Positions 1 to 7,253 of a stretch of 64,000 bases of DNA are shown here, piece by piece. The stretch comes from Ignavibacteria bacterium (GTDB lineage: Bacteria; Bacteroidota; Ignavibacteria; Tepidaquicellales; Tepidaquicellaceae), in contig JADJWZ010000020.1 of NCBI GenBank assembly GCA_016716125.1, forward strand, positions 1 to 64,000. The letters are read 5' to 3'. Each line of letters starts with the position of its first letter. The stretch's first letter is position 1. Below the pieces are notes generated by a model that saw nothing but the letters and a program-made list of their open reading frames with translations, made no database searches and was not told the origin of the DNA. The position numbers and the translations under genes were made by a program.

Positions 1-1
1 G

Positions 2-58
2 ATTGATCTGATCACAAAAATTAAAACGGAATATCAGCTAAGAGGAATTATAAACTGA
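2..58 (+). CDS. C-terminal end of an upstream plus-strand gene (partial)
   Basis: The first bases read as an open frame ending in TGA at 56-58, giving 18 residues that begin IDLITKIKTEY. The frame is cut by the window edge. It would converge with the minus-strand gene that ends at 65, a normal tail-to-tail spacing. The stretch is too short to identify and could be chance. Confidence 0.3.
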   Translation: MDLITKIKTEYQLRGIIN

Positions 59-64
59 ATATTT

Positions 65-1249
65 TTAAGAAATGTTAAAGTAAGCCACGCTCGAGCCCAC
101 CCAGGTTTTTTCCTTATTGAAGTCAACGCCCATCATTTTTCCTTTGCTAAGCCGTACAAGATTATTTATGAGCATTGGTTTGTCATTCCATACATACAAA
201 AGTCTGATCTCCGCTTTTGCAGGTATATCCGGCGTTTCGATCACTGGTTCGTACTGAATTTTTTTCTGAAGTATGTAATTCGATCTGTCTCCGATGGATT
301 CGAGGATCTCTTTTGTAACGTCAAATACTACTCCGGCTCCTGCAAAAGAAAACAGCGGCTTGAGTATGTAATTTTCCGGGTCGGCGGGAAACTCCTTATA
401 GTCAGTGAGGAATTTTGTGTCAGGCACGTATTTGCTTTTTAAAAAAGGAAGTGAAAATTTACTTATCTTGTAAAACCAGTTAGGATGCGCGATCCATTTC
501 ACATCAAGCTCTTCGGTAAATCTGAAATTATATTTTATGTCTTTCCGCTTTGCCAGTTCGTCGTGAATGACCCTGTTATAAATTTTCTTTATCAGAGTTT
601 TCTTACCGTCATTGTCATAATAAAGTTTCTTACCTTCCTTAATTATTTTTGTAAGACAAACATATTTTATCCCGAGATATTTTTCCGTACAGAGAAAATC
701 TATGTATGTCTTTTGCTTCTCGGGTTCGATCTCAAGAAGTATCACATTCTCCGGATCAGTATCACCGATAATTGTTTCTTTTAATTTATTAATATATGCT
801 TTATGGTCAAGTCCGTTGAAATGACTTGTGAGTCCTTCGGGTATATTGAAATACTCTCTCATTTTAGTATTCAGCAGTTCCTGATAGCAGTACAGCGAAG
901 CAAAACCCTGAAGTTCAATAAGCTGCGGGATCATTTTACCTTTCTCATCTTTGCATAATGCAAAATCTATTGCAAGAAGAGACGGGTGTTCGTCTTCATT
1001 GGGAACGGCGAGATTATCGGGAAGGGCTTTTTTAGAATATTCCCTGAAAGCATCTGTCTGTAGAAGGGATACAATTTCATCGGAAGCTTTTATTAACTCA
1101 TCCCTGAATTCATCTGTAAGAAAGATCGGAGTCTCTGCGATCTTGAAATCTATTTTAGAATCAAAGGTCGTATTGAGATCATGGACCATTGCTTCATAAC
1201 TATTCTGATCAAACCCGGAATTAAATTTTTCTCTGTATGACTTTATCAA
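65..1249 (-). CDS. ATP-grasp-like ligase of unknown substrate
   Basis: A soluble 394-residue protein without signal peptide, starting at TTG. The C-terminal half (about 285-385) has an ATP-grasp look: a lysine in a strand followed by a small-residue loop (YILKPLFSFAGAGVV), then a paired-strand segment, and an EIRLLYVW...NNLVRLSKGKMMG stretch like the metal-binding core strands. Some circularly permuted or glutathionylspermidine-synthase-like ligases look similar. It is the last gene on the minus strand after an aminopeptidase, a GCS2 ligase and a second ATP-grasp gene, which suggests it adds another amide bond in the same pathway. A weak terminator-like hairpin lies just upstream, so it may be partly uncoupled from the cluster. 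The family assignment is by eye; the substrate is unknown. Confidence 0.75.
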   Translation of the reverse strand: MIKSYREKFNSGFDQNSYEAMVHDLNTTFDSKIDFKIAETPIFLTDEFRDELIKASDEIVSLLQTDAFREYSKKALPDNLAVPNEDEHPSLLAIDFALCKDEKGKMIPQLIELQGFASLYCYQELLNTKMREYFNIPEGLTSHFNGLDHKAYINKLKETIIGDTDPENVILLEIEPEKQKTYIDFLCTEKYLGIKYVCLTKIIKEGKKLYYDNDGKKTLIKKIYNRVIHDELAKRKDIKYNFRFTEELDVKWIAHPNWFYKISKFSLPFLKSKYVPDTKFLTDYKEFPADPENYILKPLFSFAGAGVVFDVTKEILESIGDRSNYILQKKIQYEPVIETPDIPAKAEIRLLYVWNDKPMLINNLVRLSKGKMMGVDFNKEKTWVGSSVAYFNIS

Positions 1250-1273
1250 TCTGCTGTGTGATTCATTACAATT

Positions 1274-1302
1274 TTAAAAAACCTGAATAAAAATTTATTC
1301 AG
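1274..1302 (-). terminator. AT-rich intrinsic terminator between two cluster genes
   Basis: Read on the minus strand, CTGAATAAA pairs with TTTATTCAG (1302-1294 with 1291-1283) and is followed by GTTTTTT. It lies just after the aminopeptidase stop and before the TTG of the ATP-grasp gene. The stem is AT-rich, so it may only attenuate transcription. Confidence 0.5.
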
Positions 1303-1306
1303 ATTA

Positions 1307-2329
1307 TCAAATCAGGAATTTACCTTTATCCATTACCTTATCATCTTCGAGCCAGATATCTATGTCAATTCCGACGCAGTCGATATGCGTAGTGGAAACC
1401 CAGTCCGCTCCGGTATGCTCTGAATACGGATGTCCGAAAGCCATGTGAATGCTCGGAAGTTTTTCATCCTGAAGTATGTGACCTATTACTTTGCTGATTC
1501 CGATGTTAGTTCCGATTGCAAACTCACCGACCCTGTTGCTGTTTTCATCAGTCATTGTATATGCCGTCAGTTCATCCAGCAGGGCTGAATTCTTACAGGT
1601 CATATTTTTTATTCTCGAATCTTCGATCTCAATATAAACCGGATTATTTTTAAGGTCCCCGTATTTCTGGCAAAGGTAATCACCGACCACTCCGTCTACT
1701 ACAAACAGTCCTTCGACATTTTGCGGAGAAGTAAAAATCTCACCGCCGGGAAGATTACCCCATTTGTCAACGGATATAATTCCGCTTGTCTTGAGCCAGT
1801 TCAGCTTATGAGAAAATTCAGCCACAATGTCAGTGCCCGCATCTGATTTTGCTTTAATGTATCTGGCTTTTCTGGCTTTGGTGATCAGTCTCTGACTAAG
1901 GTCGTCTATAATATGGAAATCCGCTCTCATTCCTTCCAGCATTATCTGAGTATTTATATTAACCATGTGAGCGTGTCTGATCTTGTGCATATTGACAACG
2001 GAAGTCATCTGAATTCTCATGCTTAGTTCGCCGGTCTGCGCCTGAGCGCAGAATATGCTGACCTGTGATTTTGCAAGGTCGTCAAGGATCTGCTGCGGCA
2101 TATTCGGAGAAGGTCTTGCTGTGTAATCTTCAATTACAAACAGACTGAATTCAGATCCCACTTTTTTGATCTCGCTGACAAGCGAACAGGCAATTTCAAG
2201 TGTTTCATTATCAGTTATTATTGTAATTCTTTCATCAGGTTTAAGTCTGAGGCAGACATTGATAGCATTATGTGCGCCTTCGGAAAGTCTTTTGTCAAAA
2301 GAAATATCAGTTATAAAAGAATTTTTCAT
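1307..2329 (-). CDS. M29-type (thermophilic) leucyl aminopeptidase family protein
   Basis: A 340-residue cytoplasmic protein resembling the M29 metallo-aminopeptidase family. It has an N-terminal dehydrogenase-like half (DERITIITDNETLEIA) and a C-terminal half with the expected metal-ligand pattern: GEFAIGTN (Glu), IHMAFGHPYSEH (His residues) and STTHIDCVGIDIDIW (His and Asp near the C-terminus). M29 enzymes remove N-terminal residues from peptides. The ATG overlaps the stop of the upstream GCS2 ligase gene by four bases (ATGA), so translation is probably coupled. In this setting it may trim or hydrolyse a ligase-made peptide rather than serve general proteolysis; that is inference. No signal peptide is seen. 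Confidence 0.8.
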   Translation of the reverse strand: MKNSFITDISFDKRLSEGAHNAINVCLRLKPDERITIITDNETLEIACSLVSEIKKVGSEFSLFVIEDYTARPSPNMPQQILDDLAKSQVSIFCAQAQTGELSMRIQMTSVVNMHKIRHAHMVNINTQIMLEGMRADFHIIDDLSQRLITKARKARYIKAKSDAGTDIVAEFSHKLNWLKTSGIISVDKWGNLPGGEIFTSPQNVEGLFVVDGVVGDYLCQKYGDLKNNPVYIEIEDSRIKNMTCKNSALLDELTAYTMTDENSNRVGEFAIGTNIGISKVIGHILQDEKLPSIHMAFGHPYSEHTGADWVSTTHIDCVGIDIDIWLEDDKVMDKGKFLI

Positions 2330-3534
2330 TTTGAATTAGTTTTTTTGGTTTCAGTTTTTTTGTTTTCAGTTTTTTTGTTTTTTACATTATTATCTCTTTT
2401 ACTAACTATGTTGGTTGGTTTGTATGGTAATCCTGCATTGGTCTCATCGACTATATAATCGACAAGCTTGTTAAAATCACCGTTGCTTTCTTCAAATACT
2501 TTAAGCTGTCTGTCAGCGCCGGTGCCGTTTTCCATTATTCTGAAAATATAATTTATTTCTTCCCTGCTGCCGAGTTCATCCACTACATCATCAATAAATT
2601 CCAGCAGTTCTTTAGCAAGCTCGATGAAAGGCACCTCTTCCTGTTTTCCGAAATCAATAAGCTTTCCGCTGATACCGTATCTTGCAGCCCGCCATTTATT
2701 TTCCATCATAAGCGCGCGTCTGTATAATCTGAATCCGAGATTCTGCTGTATGAGTTTGTGAAGCTTAACGACTACAGCCTGTATCAGAGCAGCAAGCGCA
2801 ATCGTTTCATCCACTCTGAGCTGCACATCGCAGATCCTTATCTCAAGCGTATTGAAAAATGGATGTGTGCGGATATCCCACCATACTTTCTTTGCATTAT
2901 CAATACAGTTGGTTTTGATGAGAAGATTAATATAGCTGTCATATTCTGAGAGACTTCTGAAAGAATCCGGAATTCCCGTACGCGGAAATTTATCAAAGAC
3001 TTTTACGCGGTATGATTTAAAACCTGTATCCCTTCCGAGCCAGAAAGGTGAGTTTGTAGACAGCGCAAAAATATGCGGAAGAAAATATCTTGCGGCGTTC
3101 ATTATCTGAATTCCGATCTCTCTGTTTGCAATGCCGACATGCACGTGCATTCCGAATATCAGATTGGCGCGCGCTGCATCCTGCATTTCATTTATGATCT
3201 CCTTGTAACGCGGATGATCAGTAATTTCCTGATCCCGCCAGTGTGAGAAAGGGTGAGTTCCCGCCGCCGCTATTCTCAGTCCGTACTGATCGGCGAGCAT
3301 TGCAAGGGAATTTCTGAGATTGGTAACTTCCATCCGCGCTTCCTGAATGTTTCTGCAGATATTCGTACCGGTTTCGATAACGGATGCATGCATTTCAGGT
3401 TTGAAGTTCTCTTTTAAAAGATGTTTGCCTTCTTCGAAAATTGAATGAACATGGGACTGAAGTTCCCTAGTTACCGGGTTAATTATCTGAAATTCTTCTT
3501 CAATCCCTAATGTATATTTTTCGTCTGTGATAAT
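2326..3534 (-). CDS. GCS2-family carboxylate-amine ligase (glutamate-cysteine ligase-like), non-canonical start
   Basis: GCS2/YbdK-type ligases use ATP to join a carboxylate (often glutamate gamma-carboxyl) to an amine. The frame shows the family N-terminus TLGIEEEFQIINPVTREL, then IETGTNICRNIQEAR, GTHPFSHW, HVHVGIANRE and a final RARYGISG / NKWRAARYG region. The first ATG is at 3393 and would delete the TLGIEEEF motif. Upstream to the in-frame stop (3537-3535) there is no ATG, GTG or TTG, only ATT (3534) and ATC (3531), both behind an AAAAGGA ribosome site. The ATT start gives 402 residues and is used here; ATC has better spacing. The C-terminus is a Lys/Thr/Asn-rich tail (about 24 residues). 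The gene lies 17 bp after the ATP-grasp gene and overlaps the aminopeptidase. Confidence 0.85.
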   Translation of the reverse strand: MITDEKYTLGIEEEFQIINPVTRELQSHVHSIFEEGKHLLKENFKPEMHASVIETGTNICRNIQEARMEVTNLRNSLAMLADQYGLRIAAAGTHPFSHWRDQEITDHPRYKEIINEMQDAARANLIFGMHVHVGIANREIGIQIMNAARYFLPHIFALSTNSPFWLGRDTGFKSYRVKVFDKFPRTGIPDSFRSLSEYDSYINLLIKTNCIDNAKKVWWDIRTHPFFNTLEIRICDVQLRVDETIALAALIQAVVVKLHKLIQQNLGFRLYRRALMMENKWRAARYGISGKLIDFGKQEEVPFIELAKELLEFIDDVVDELGSREEINYIFRIMENGTGADRQLKVFEESNGDFNKLVDYIVDETNAGLPYKPTNIVSKRDNNVKNKKTENKKTETKKTNSK

Positions 3535-3537
3535 TTA

Positions 3538-3544
3538 TCCTTTT
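3538..3544 (-). promoter_or_regulatory. Ribosome binding site that decides the GCS2 ligase start
   Basis: AAAAGGA on the minus strand sits 3 bases before ATT (3534) and 6 bases before ATC (3531). It is the only Shine-Dalgarno-like sequence near the conserved N-terminus, supporting initiation here rather than at the internal ATG at 3393. Confidence 0.55.
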
Positions 3545-3551
3545 AAAAAAA

Positions 3552-4556
3552 TTAAGATTTTGACTTTTTGGTTTTTGCCTTTGCTGCTTTCGGCAAACCG
3601 TTGGATAACGAAAGATCATTTGAAAACTGTTTTATGAATGTTCCCCATGTAAGATTATTTAAACCTTTTTTATGATTCTTAGCTCTTCTGATAGCCATAT
3701 TTGCTGCAGCATCCACTACCCAGTCGAAATTTTCCTGACCAACGGAATTTACATCAGCGTCCGGTGCGGGATTACAGAAATCAATTGCGTAAGGAATTCC
3801 GTCCCTAATTGCAAATTCAACTGTATTGAAATCGTAACCTAAAGCGACATTAAGTCTGAGCACATATTCTTTGATCAGATCAAGAAGTTTTTGTTCTGCA
3901 GGACCGGCATTTGAAACATATCTGAGATGATGCGGATTTCTCGGCTCGTATGGCATGATCAGCACGTCCTGTCTGTCAATGCAGTAACATCTGTAATACA
4001 GATCGAAAGTAATTTCTTCCTGAAGCATCATGACAAGCTGTTCGGTCTCATTATATTTTTCAAAAAAATCGGCAGGGTCTTCTACTTTGTAAACGCTTTT
4101 CCATCCTCCGCCGGAATACGGCTTGAAGTATGCGGGAAAACCTGTATATTTAAAAATGCCTTCCCAGTCAAGCGGGAAAGATAAATTTCTGAATGACTCG
4201 CCTGAAGTGTCCGCCGGATGCTGATTTGAAGGCAGCAATACTGTCTTTGGAACAGGTACGCCGACCTTTGTTGCAAGAGCGTTGTTAAAGAATTTATCAT
4301 CAGCCGCCCACCAGAAAGGGTTATTGATAACCGCTGTTCCCGTGATAGCTTCATTTTTCAGGAATCCTCTGTAAAAAGGAACGTCCTGTGAAATTCTGTC
4401 AATGATCACGTCATAACCGCAGGATTCTCCCTGCACTACTTTGTCAAGAGATACAAATTCTGCAATAATACCGTCTTCATTTTTTTCGTTCACTCTGTCA
4501 ACGAACGCCTGCGGAAAGGTATTTTCCATTCCGAATAATATTCCGATTTTTTTCAT
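3552..4556 (-). CDS. ATP-grasp (RimK/D-Ala ligase-like) amide ligase
   Basis: A 334-residue cytoplasmic enzyme that is probably the first gene of the cluster. It has a pre-ATP-grasp N-terminal domain (MKKIGILFGMENTFPQAF), a nucleotide-binding lysine strand with glycine loop (PAYFKPYSGGGWKSV), a following acidic strand (MMLQEEI), and the metal-binding pattern E...D..NP (NTVEFAIRDGIPYAIDFCNPAPD) typical of ATP-grasp ligases. Such enzymes form an acyl-phosphate and then an amide or thioester. The substrate cannot be read from sequence. The C-terminus ends in a lysine-rich tail (KAAKAKTKKSKS), and the GCS2 ligase that follows also has a lysine-rich tail. The ATG is good; no signal peptide is present. 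Confidence 0.8.
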   Translation of the reverse strand: MKKIGILFGMENTFPQAFVDRVNEKNEDGIIAEFVSLDKVVQGESCGYDVIIDRISQDVPFYRGFLKNEAITGTAVINNPFWWAADDKFFNNALATKVGVPVPKTVLLPSNQHPADTSGESFRNLSFPLDWEGIFKYTGFPAYFKPYSGGGWKSVYKVEDPADFFEKYNETEQLVMMLQEEITFDLYYRCYCIDRQDVLIMPYEPRNPHHLRYVSNAGPAEQKLLDLIKEYVLRLNVALGYDFNTVEFAIRDGIPYAIDFCNPAPDADVNSVGQENFDWVVDAAANMAIRRAKNHKKGLNNLTWGTFIKQFSNDLSLSNGLPKAAKAKTKKSKS

Positions 4557-5092
4557 TAAATTAAATTAACTCCTTGTTATTTTTAGATTGGTTTAAAAAA
4601 AATTACATCAATTAATTCATTTTTCGAATTAAAATTTATTAACTGCAAAATAAATTTAACTGATAAGGTTGTAATTTAGTAAAATTTTGTGAAAATTTAT
4701 ACGCACATTTTGGAGTAAAAAGAAGTTTTAAAACACATCCGTCTAATTCGTTAGGTATATAAAATAGCGTTCAGCTGCCTTTCACGTACTTTTTTTGAGA
4801 GATCAAAATAAGTGCCAAAAAAAATCTACGCTATTGAAAAATTGCCGGAATTCATCTCACAATTGCTATAAAAGTTGTTGAAATAAGGAGATTCTATGAA
4901 CTTTTTGAACTGCTTAAGTTCTTCCTTTGATAAGGTCTTAAAAGTTTGTATGAGCCGGGATTCTATCATACTGCTTAGTTTTAAACTGTTGAAATTCCAT
5001 TAAGATAATCAAAATCGATATTTAAGATACTGCTGTTAAAAATTCCTCCGGTTAGTTTTCAAATAAACTTTCTTTGACCGGGCATAAGGAAG
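4557..5092. other. 536-bp gap between minus-strand cluster and plus-strand gene
   Basis: An AT-rich region between divergent units, so promoters for both sides should lie here. It contains a decayed minus-strand gene remnant (4826-4969) and the 10-mer ACATCCGTCT at 4735-4744, which recurs twice near 10.7-10.9 kb. No other feature is supported. Confidence 0.5.
4826..4969 (-). pseudogene. N-terminal remnant of a Bacteroidota-type 'SPYFN' hypothetical protein
   Basis: The minus strand encodes 47 residues starting MIESRLIQTF, then KTLSKEELKQFKKFIESPYFN, and stopping at TAG. This helical opening (LSxxELxxFxKFIxSPYFN) matches what I recall from long hypothetical proteins of Bacteroidota and Ignavibacteria, which normally run to several hundred residues. 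Here the frame ends soon after the motif, so it is read as a truncated remnant. A plus-strand 35-codon frame at 4896-5003 with an upstream AAGGAG overlaps it but looks like a shadow. Confidence 0.45.
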
Positions 5093-5377
5093 ATGGTATT
5101 TTTGTACCGTGCACAAATTAGTGCACAAATTTTTATAAAGATTTTGCAAAGACCAAAAAAGAAAACTGCCGGTAAAATTTCAAAGGGATACAGGCTCAGA
5201 AAATCCACACACCTTCTGATTGAAAAAATTCAGAACATTATCTGTGAGAATAAGGACGTTGTCATAACAAGATCTTTAAAGTTATATTATTCACAAATTA
5301 ATTCCGGATCAAATATACCGGCTTCAAAAAAAATAAAGATCAACAAATCATTTAATAATTTAAATAAATCAAAATGA
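5093..5377 (+). CDS. Small basic protein, possible ribbon-helix-helix DNA-binding protein
   Basis: A 94-residue, lysine-rich protein. The middle part, KISKGYRLRKSTHLLIEKIQNIICENKDVVITRSLKLYY, has the order expected of a ribbon-helix-helix fold (short strand, then two amphipathic helices), but this is a visual guess. AAGGA lies immediately before the ATG, closer than ideal, so the true start could be internal. Its stop overlaps the next ATG by four bases (ATGA), which supports a real, translationally coupled gene. It could regulate the secreted-protein gene that follows; no operator is visible. Confidence 0.5.
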   Translation: MVFLYRAQISAQIFIKILQRPKKKTAGKISKGYRLRKSTHLLIEKIQNIICENKDVVITRSLKLYYSQINSGSNIPASKKIKINKSFNNLNKSK

Positions 5378-6405
5378 ACAAAATAATTTTCATACTGCTG
5401 CTGTCTGCCTGTAATATATTTGCTCAGACCACCCTGACCGTTGTAAATAATCCGTCTCAGGGAGACCTGGACGGAAACGTACAGTGTGACACAACAGGAA
5501 TTTCCGAAGGTAATTCAGGCGCGAATCAAACCTGGGATTTTACGGTCCTGTCAAGACAGGATTCGACAACTCTTATATTTGTTGCTTCAGGTTCTACACC
5601 CTATTCTCAGCAATTTCCAAATTCCAATATCGCCTCTACAAATGACAGTATTTATTTTAATTACATGTCAGCTTCAGCTTCTGATCTTCTGATATCCGGA
5701 TTCGGAGGACCTGATCTCATTATACAGTACACAGACCCGCAGATTTATTTGCAGTATCCTTTTAATTACGGCAGCAGTTTCAATGATCCGTTTGAAGGTG
5801 AATTTAATTCTTCCGGCACACAGATTTTCAGAAAAGGAACATCGGCAGTAACCGGAGATGCCTGGGGAACCATTAATCTTCCTGACGGATCATACGCAAA
5901 TGCTCTGAGAGTGCATTATCAAATTATCACAAAAGACTCTTCAAATCCGGGTATTGCTGTTGTGTCCGTAACTAATTTAAATTCGTATGTCTGGTTTGTT
6001 CCGGGCAAAAAATTTCCGGTATTTGAGATAATATATTCAGATATTACAATTAACGGAAATCTTTTATTTACACAAAAAGTGGTAAATTACAATTTCTATA
6101 ACTCGCCTACCGGAATCAGAAATATTTCAGCCGAAATTCCCGATGGATTCAGACTTTCTCAAAATTATCCGAATCCGTTTAATCCGTCTACGAATCTGGA
6201 ATTCGCAATACCCCGGTCAGGACTTGTTACGTTAAAGATATTTGACATGACAGGCAGAGAAATTACTACACCTGTTAATGAAAATTTAAATCCGGGAAAG
6301 TATTCATATAATTTTAATGCGGCCGGATTAACAAGCGGCGCATATTTTTATACCTTAACAGCAAACGGATTCAGCGATACGAAAAAAATGATACTTTTAA
6401 AATAG
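5374..6405 (+). CDS. Secreted T9SS type A sorting domain protein, unknown passenger
   Basis: A 343-residue protein with a clear signal peptide (MNKIIFILLLSACNIFAQ). About 235 residues of beta-rich passenger follow (VVNNPSQGDLDGNVQCDTTG...), with no domain I recognise. A C-terminal type A sorting domain of about 80 residues follows: LSQNYPNPFNPSTN, then VTLKIFDMTGREI, GKYSYNFNAAGL, SGAYFYTL and the end KKMILLK. The family rule is Sec export, then passage through the T9SS with removal of the sorting domain and surface attachment or release. The start overlaps the stop of a small basic protein gene (ATGA). A tandem 142-bp repeat lies immediately downstream. Confidence 0.85.
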   Translation: MNKIIFILLLSACNIFAQTTLTVVNNPSQGDLDGNVQCDTTGISEGNSGANQTWDFTVLSRQDSTTLIFVASGSTPYSQQFPNSNIASTNDSIYFNYMSASASDLLISGFGGPDLIIQYTDPQIYLQYPFNYGSSFNDPFEGEFNSSGTQIFRKGTSAVTGDAWGTINLPDGSYANALRVHYQIITKDSSNPGIAVVSVTNLNSYVWFVPGKKFPVFEIIYSDITINGNLLFTQKVVNYNFYNSPTGIRNISAEIPDGFRLSQNYPNPFNPSTNLEFAIPRSGLVTLKIFDMTGREITTPVNENLNPGKYSYNFNAAGLTSGAYFYTLTANGFSDTKKMILLK

Positions 6406-6420
6406 AGACAGGATTAAATA

Positions 6421-6692
6421 TGATATATATTTTCATATTCGCTAATTCTCCGTCCTGTTCTTTTTATAATTCCGAAAAGCTCCGGCGCGGAAACTCTGAA
6501 GTGAGTATAGTTTCTACCGGTCGGAGTCCCAAAGAGCAGGAAACTCCGACGGGGGAAAAATATGATATATATTTTCATATTCGCTAATTCTCCGTCCTGT
6601 TCTTTTTATAATTCCGAAAAGCTCCGGCGCGGAAACTCTGAAGTGAGTATAGTTTCTACCGGTCGGAGTCCCAAAGAGCAGGAAACTCCGCC
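6421..6692. repeat. Tandem 142-bp direct repeat (about 1.9 copies) with internal stems
   Basis: The unit starting TGATATATATTTTCATATTC at 6421 recurs at 6563 (period 142) and stays almost identical to about 6690; copies diverge near CTCCGACGGGGG versus CTCCGCCGGTGG. Each copy has inverted repeats (GAAACT...AGTTTC and CGGAGT...ACTCCG), so transcripts could fold. It occupies most of the gap after the T9SS gene and holds no convincing ORF. Confidence 0.85.
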
Positions 6693-6777
6693 GGTGGAAA
6701 CAAGATAAATTTTTTTTTAATATCCTCATAATTAAAACTTGAAATTCCGGATTATTGAGTTTATATTGATTCAGATC

Positions 6778-7194
6778 ATGAAAAAACTTTTACAAATAAA
6801 ATTCATTTTTCTGTTTATTCTTACAGCCGGAATGCTTTATGCAGCCGTTACTCTGCAGTATTTTACGGCAAGAGATAATGCAGGAGGCGTACTGGTGGAA
6901 TGGAAGACGGGTGACGAGGCAGGTACTGTAAAGTTTGAAATAGAAAGAAGCGCCGATTCGCCGGATAATTTTATTTACATGAATTTCAAAGAAGCCACAG
7001 GTAATAACTCATACTACTCATATCAGGATAATTCTGTTGATTTCGGTTCGGGCAGAAATTCCGAACTCTATTACTACAGACTCAAATGCATAGACGGTAA
7101 TGGAAATTATACTTATACAAATCATATTACGGTTACGCATACTGTGTCAGGCGTGAGAAGCACCTGGGGAAGTATTAAGGCAATATTCAGATAA
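6778..7194 (+). CDS. Small secreted fibronectin III-like protein
   Basis: The ATG at 6778 is preferred over the upstream TTG at 6739 because it gives a clean signal peptide (MKKLLQIKFIFLFILTAGMLYA), making 138 residues. The mature part looks like one beta-sandwich: LQYFTARDNAGGVLVEWKTGDE, FEIERSAD, YYYRLKCIDGNGNYTYTNHI, resembling the FN3-like unit often placed before sorting domains. There is no NPFNP sorting domain. It ends in the aromatic/basic motif TWGSIKAIFR, which may be a distinct C-terminal signal (inference). It follows the 142-bp repeat and precedes a small membrane protein gene. Confidence 0.75.
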   Translation: MKKLLQIKFIFLFILTAGMLYAAVTLQYFTARDNAGGVLVEWKTGDEAGTVKFEIERSADSPDNFIYMNFKEATGNNSYYSYQDNSVDFGSGRNSELYYYRLKCIDGNGNYTYTNHITVTHTVSGVRSTWGSIKAIFR

Positions 7195-7253
7195 TTCCGG
7201 TTCCGGTTTTTTTACAATTATAAATATTACTTAACCTTTGAAAGGAGAAATAA

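Noticed and set aside
4735..4744. Extracytoplasmic-function sigma promoter (-10 like CCGTCT)
   Set aside because: No consistent AAC-type -35 at 16-17 bp upstream was found at the plus-strand copies checked.
4896..5003. Plus-strand 35-codon frame with an AAGGAG-like site before its ATG
   Set aside because: The opposite strand carries the recognisable KTLSKEELKQFKKFIESPYFN segment, so the plus frame is probably its shadow.
6514..6729. A 71-codon minus-strand frame over the 142-bp repeat
   Set aside because: It covers the tandem repeat, has no start signal and is repetitive; no support as a gene.
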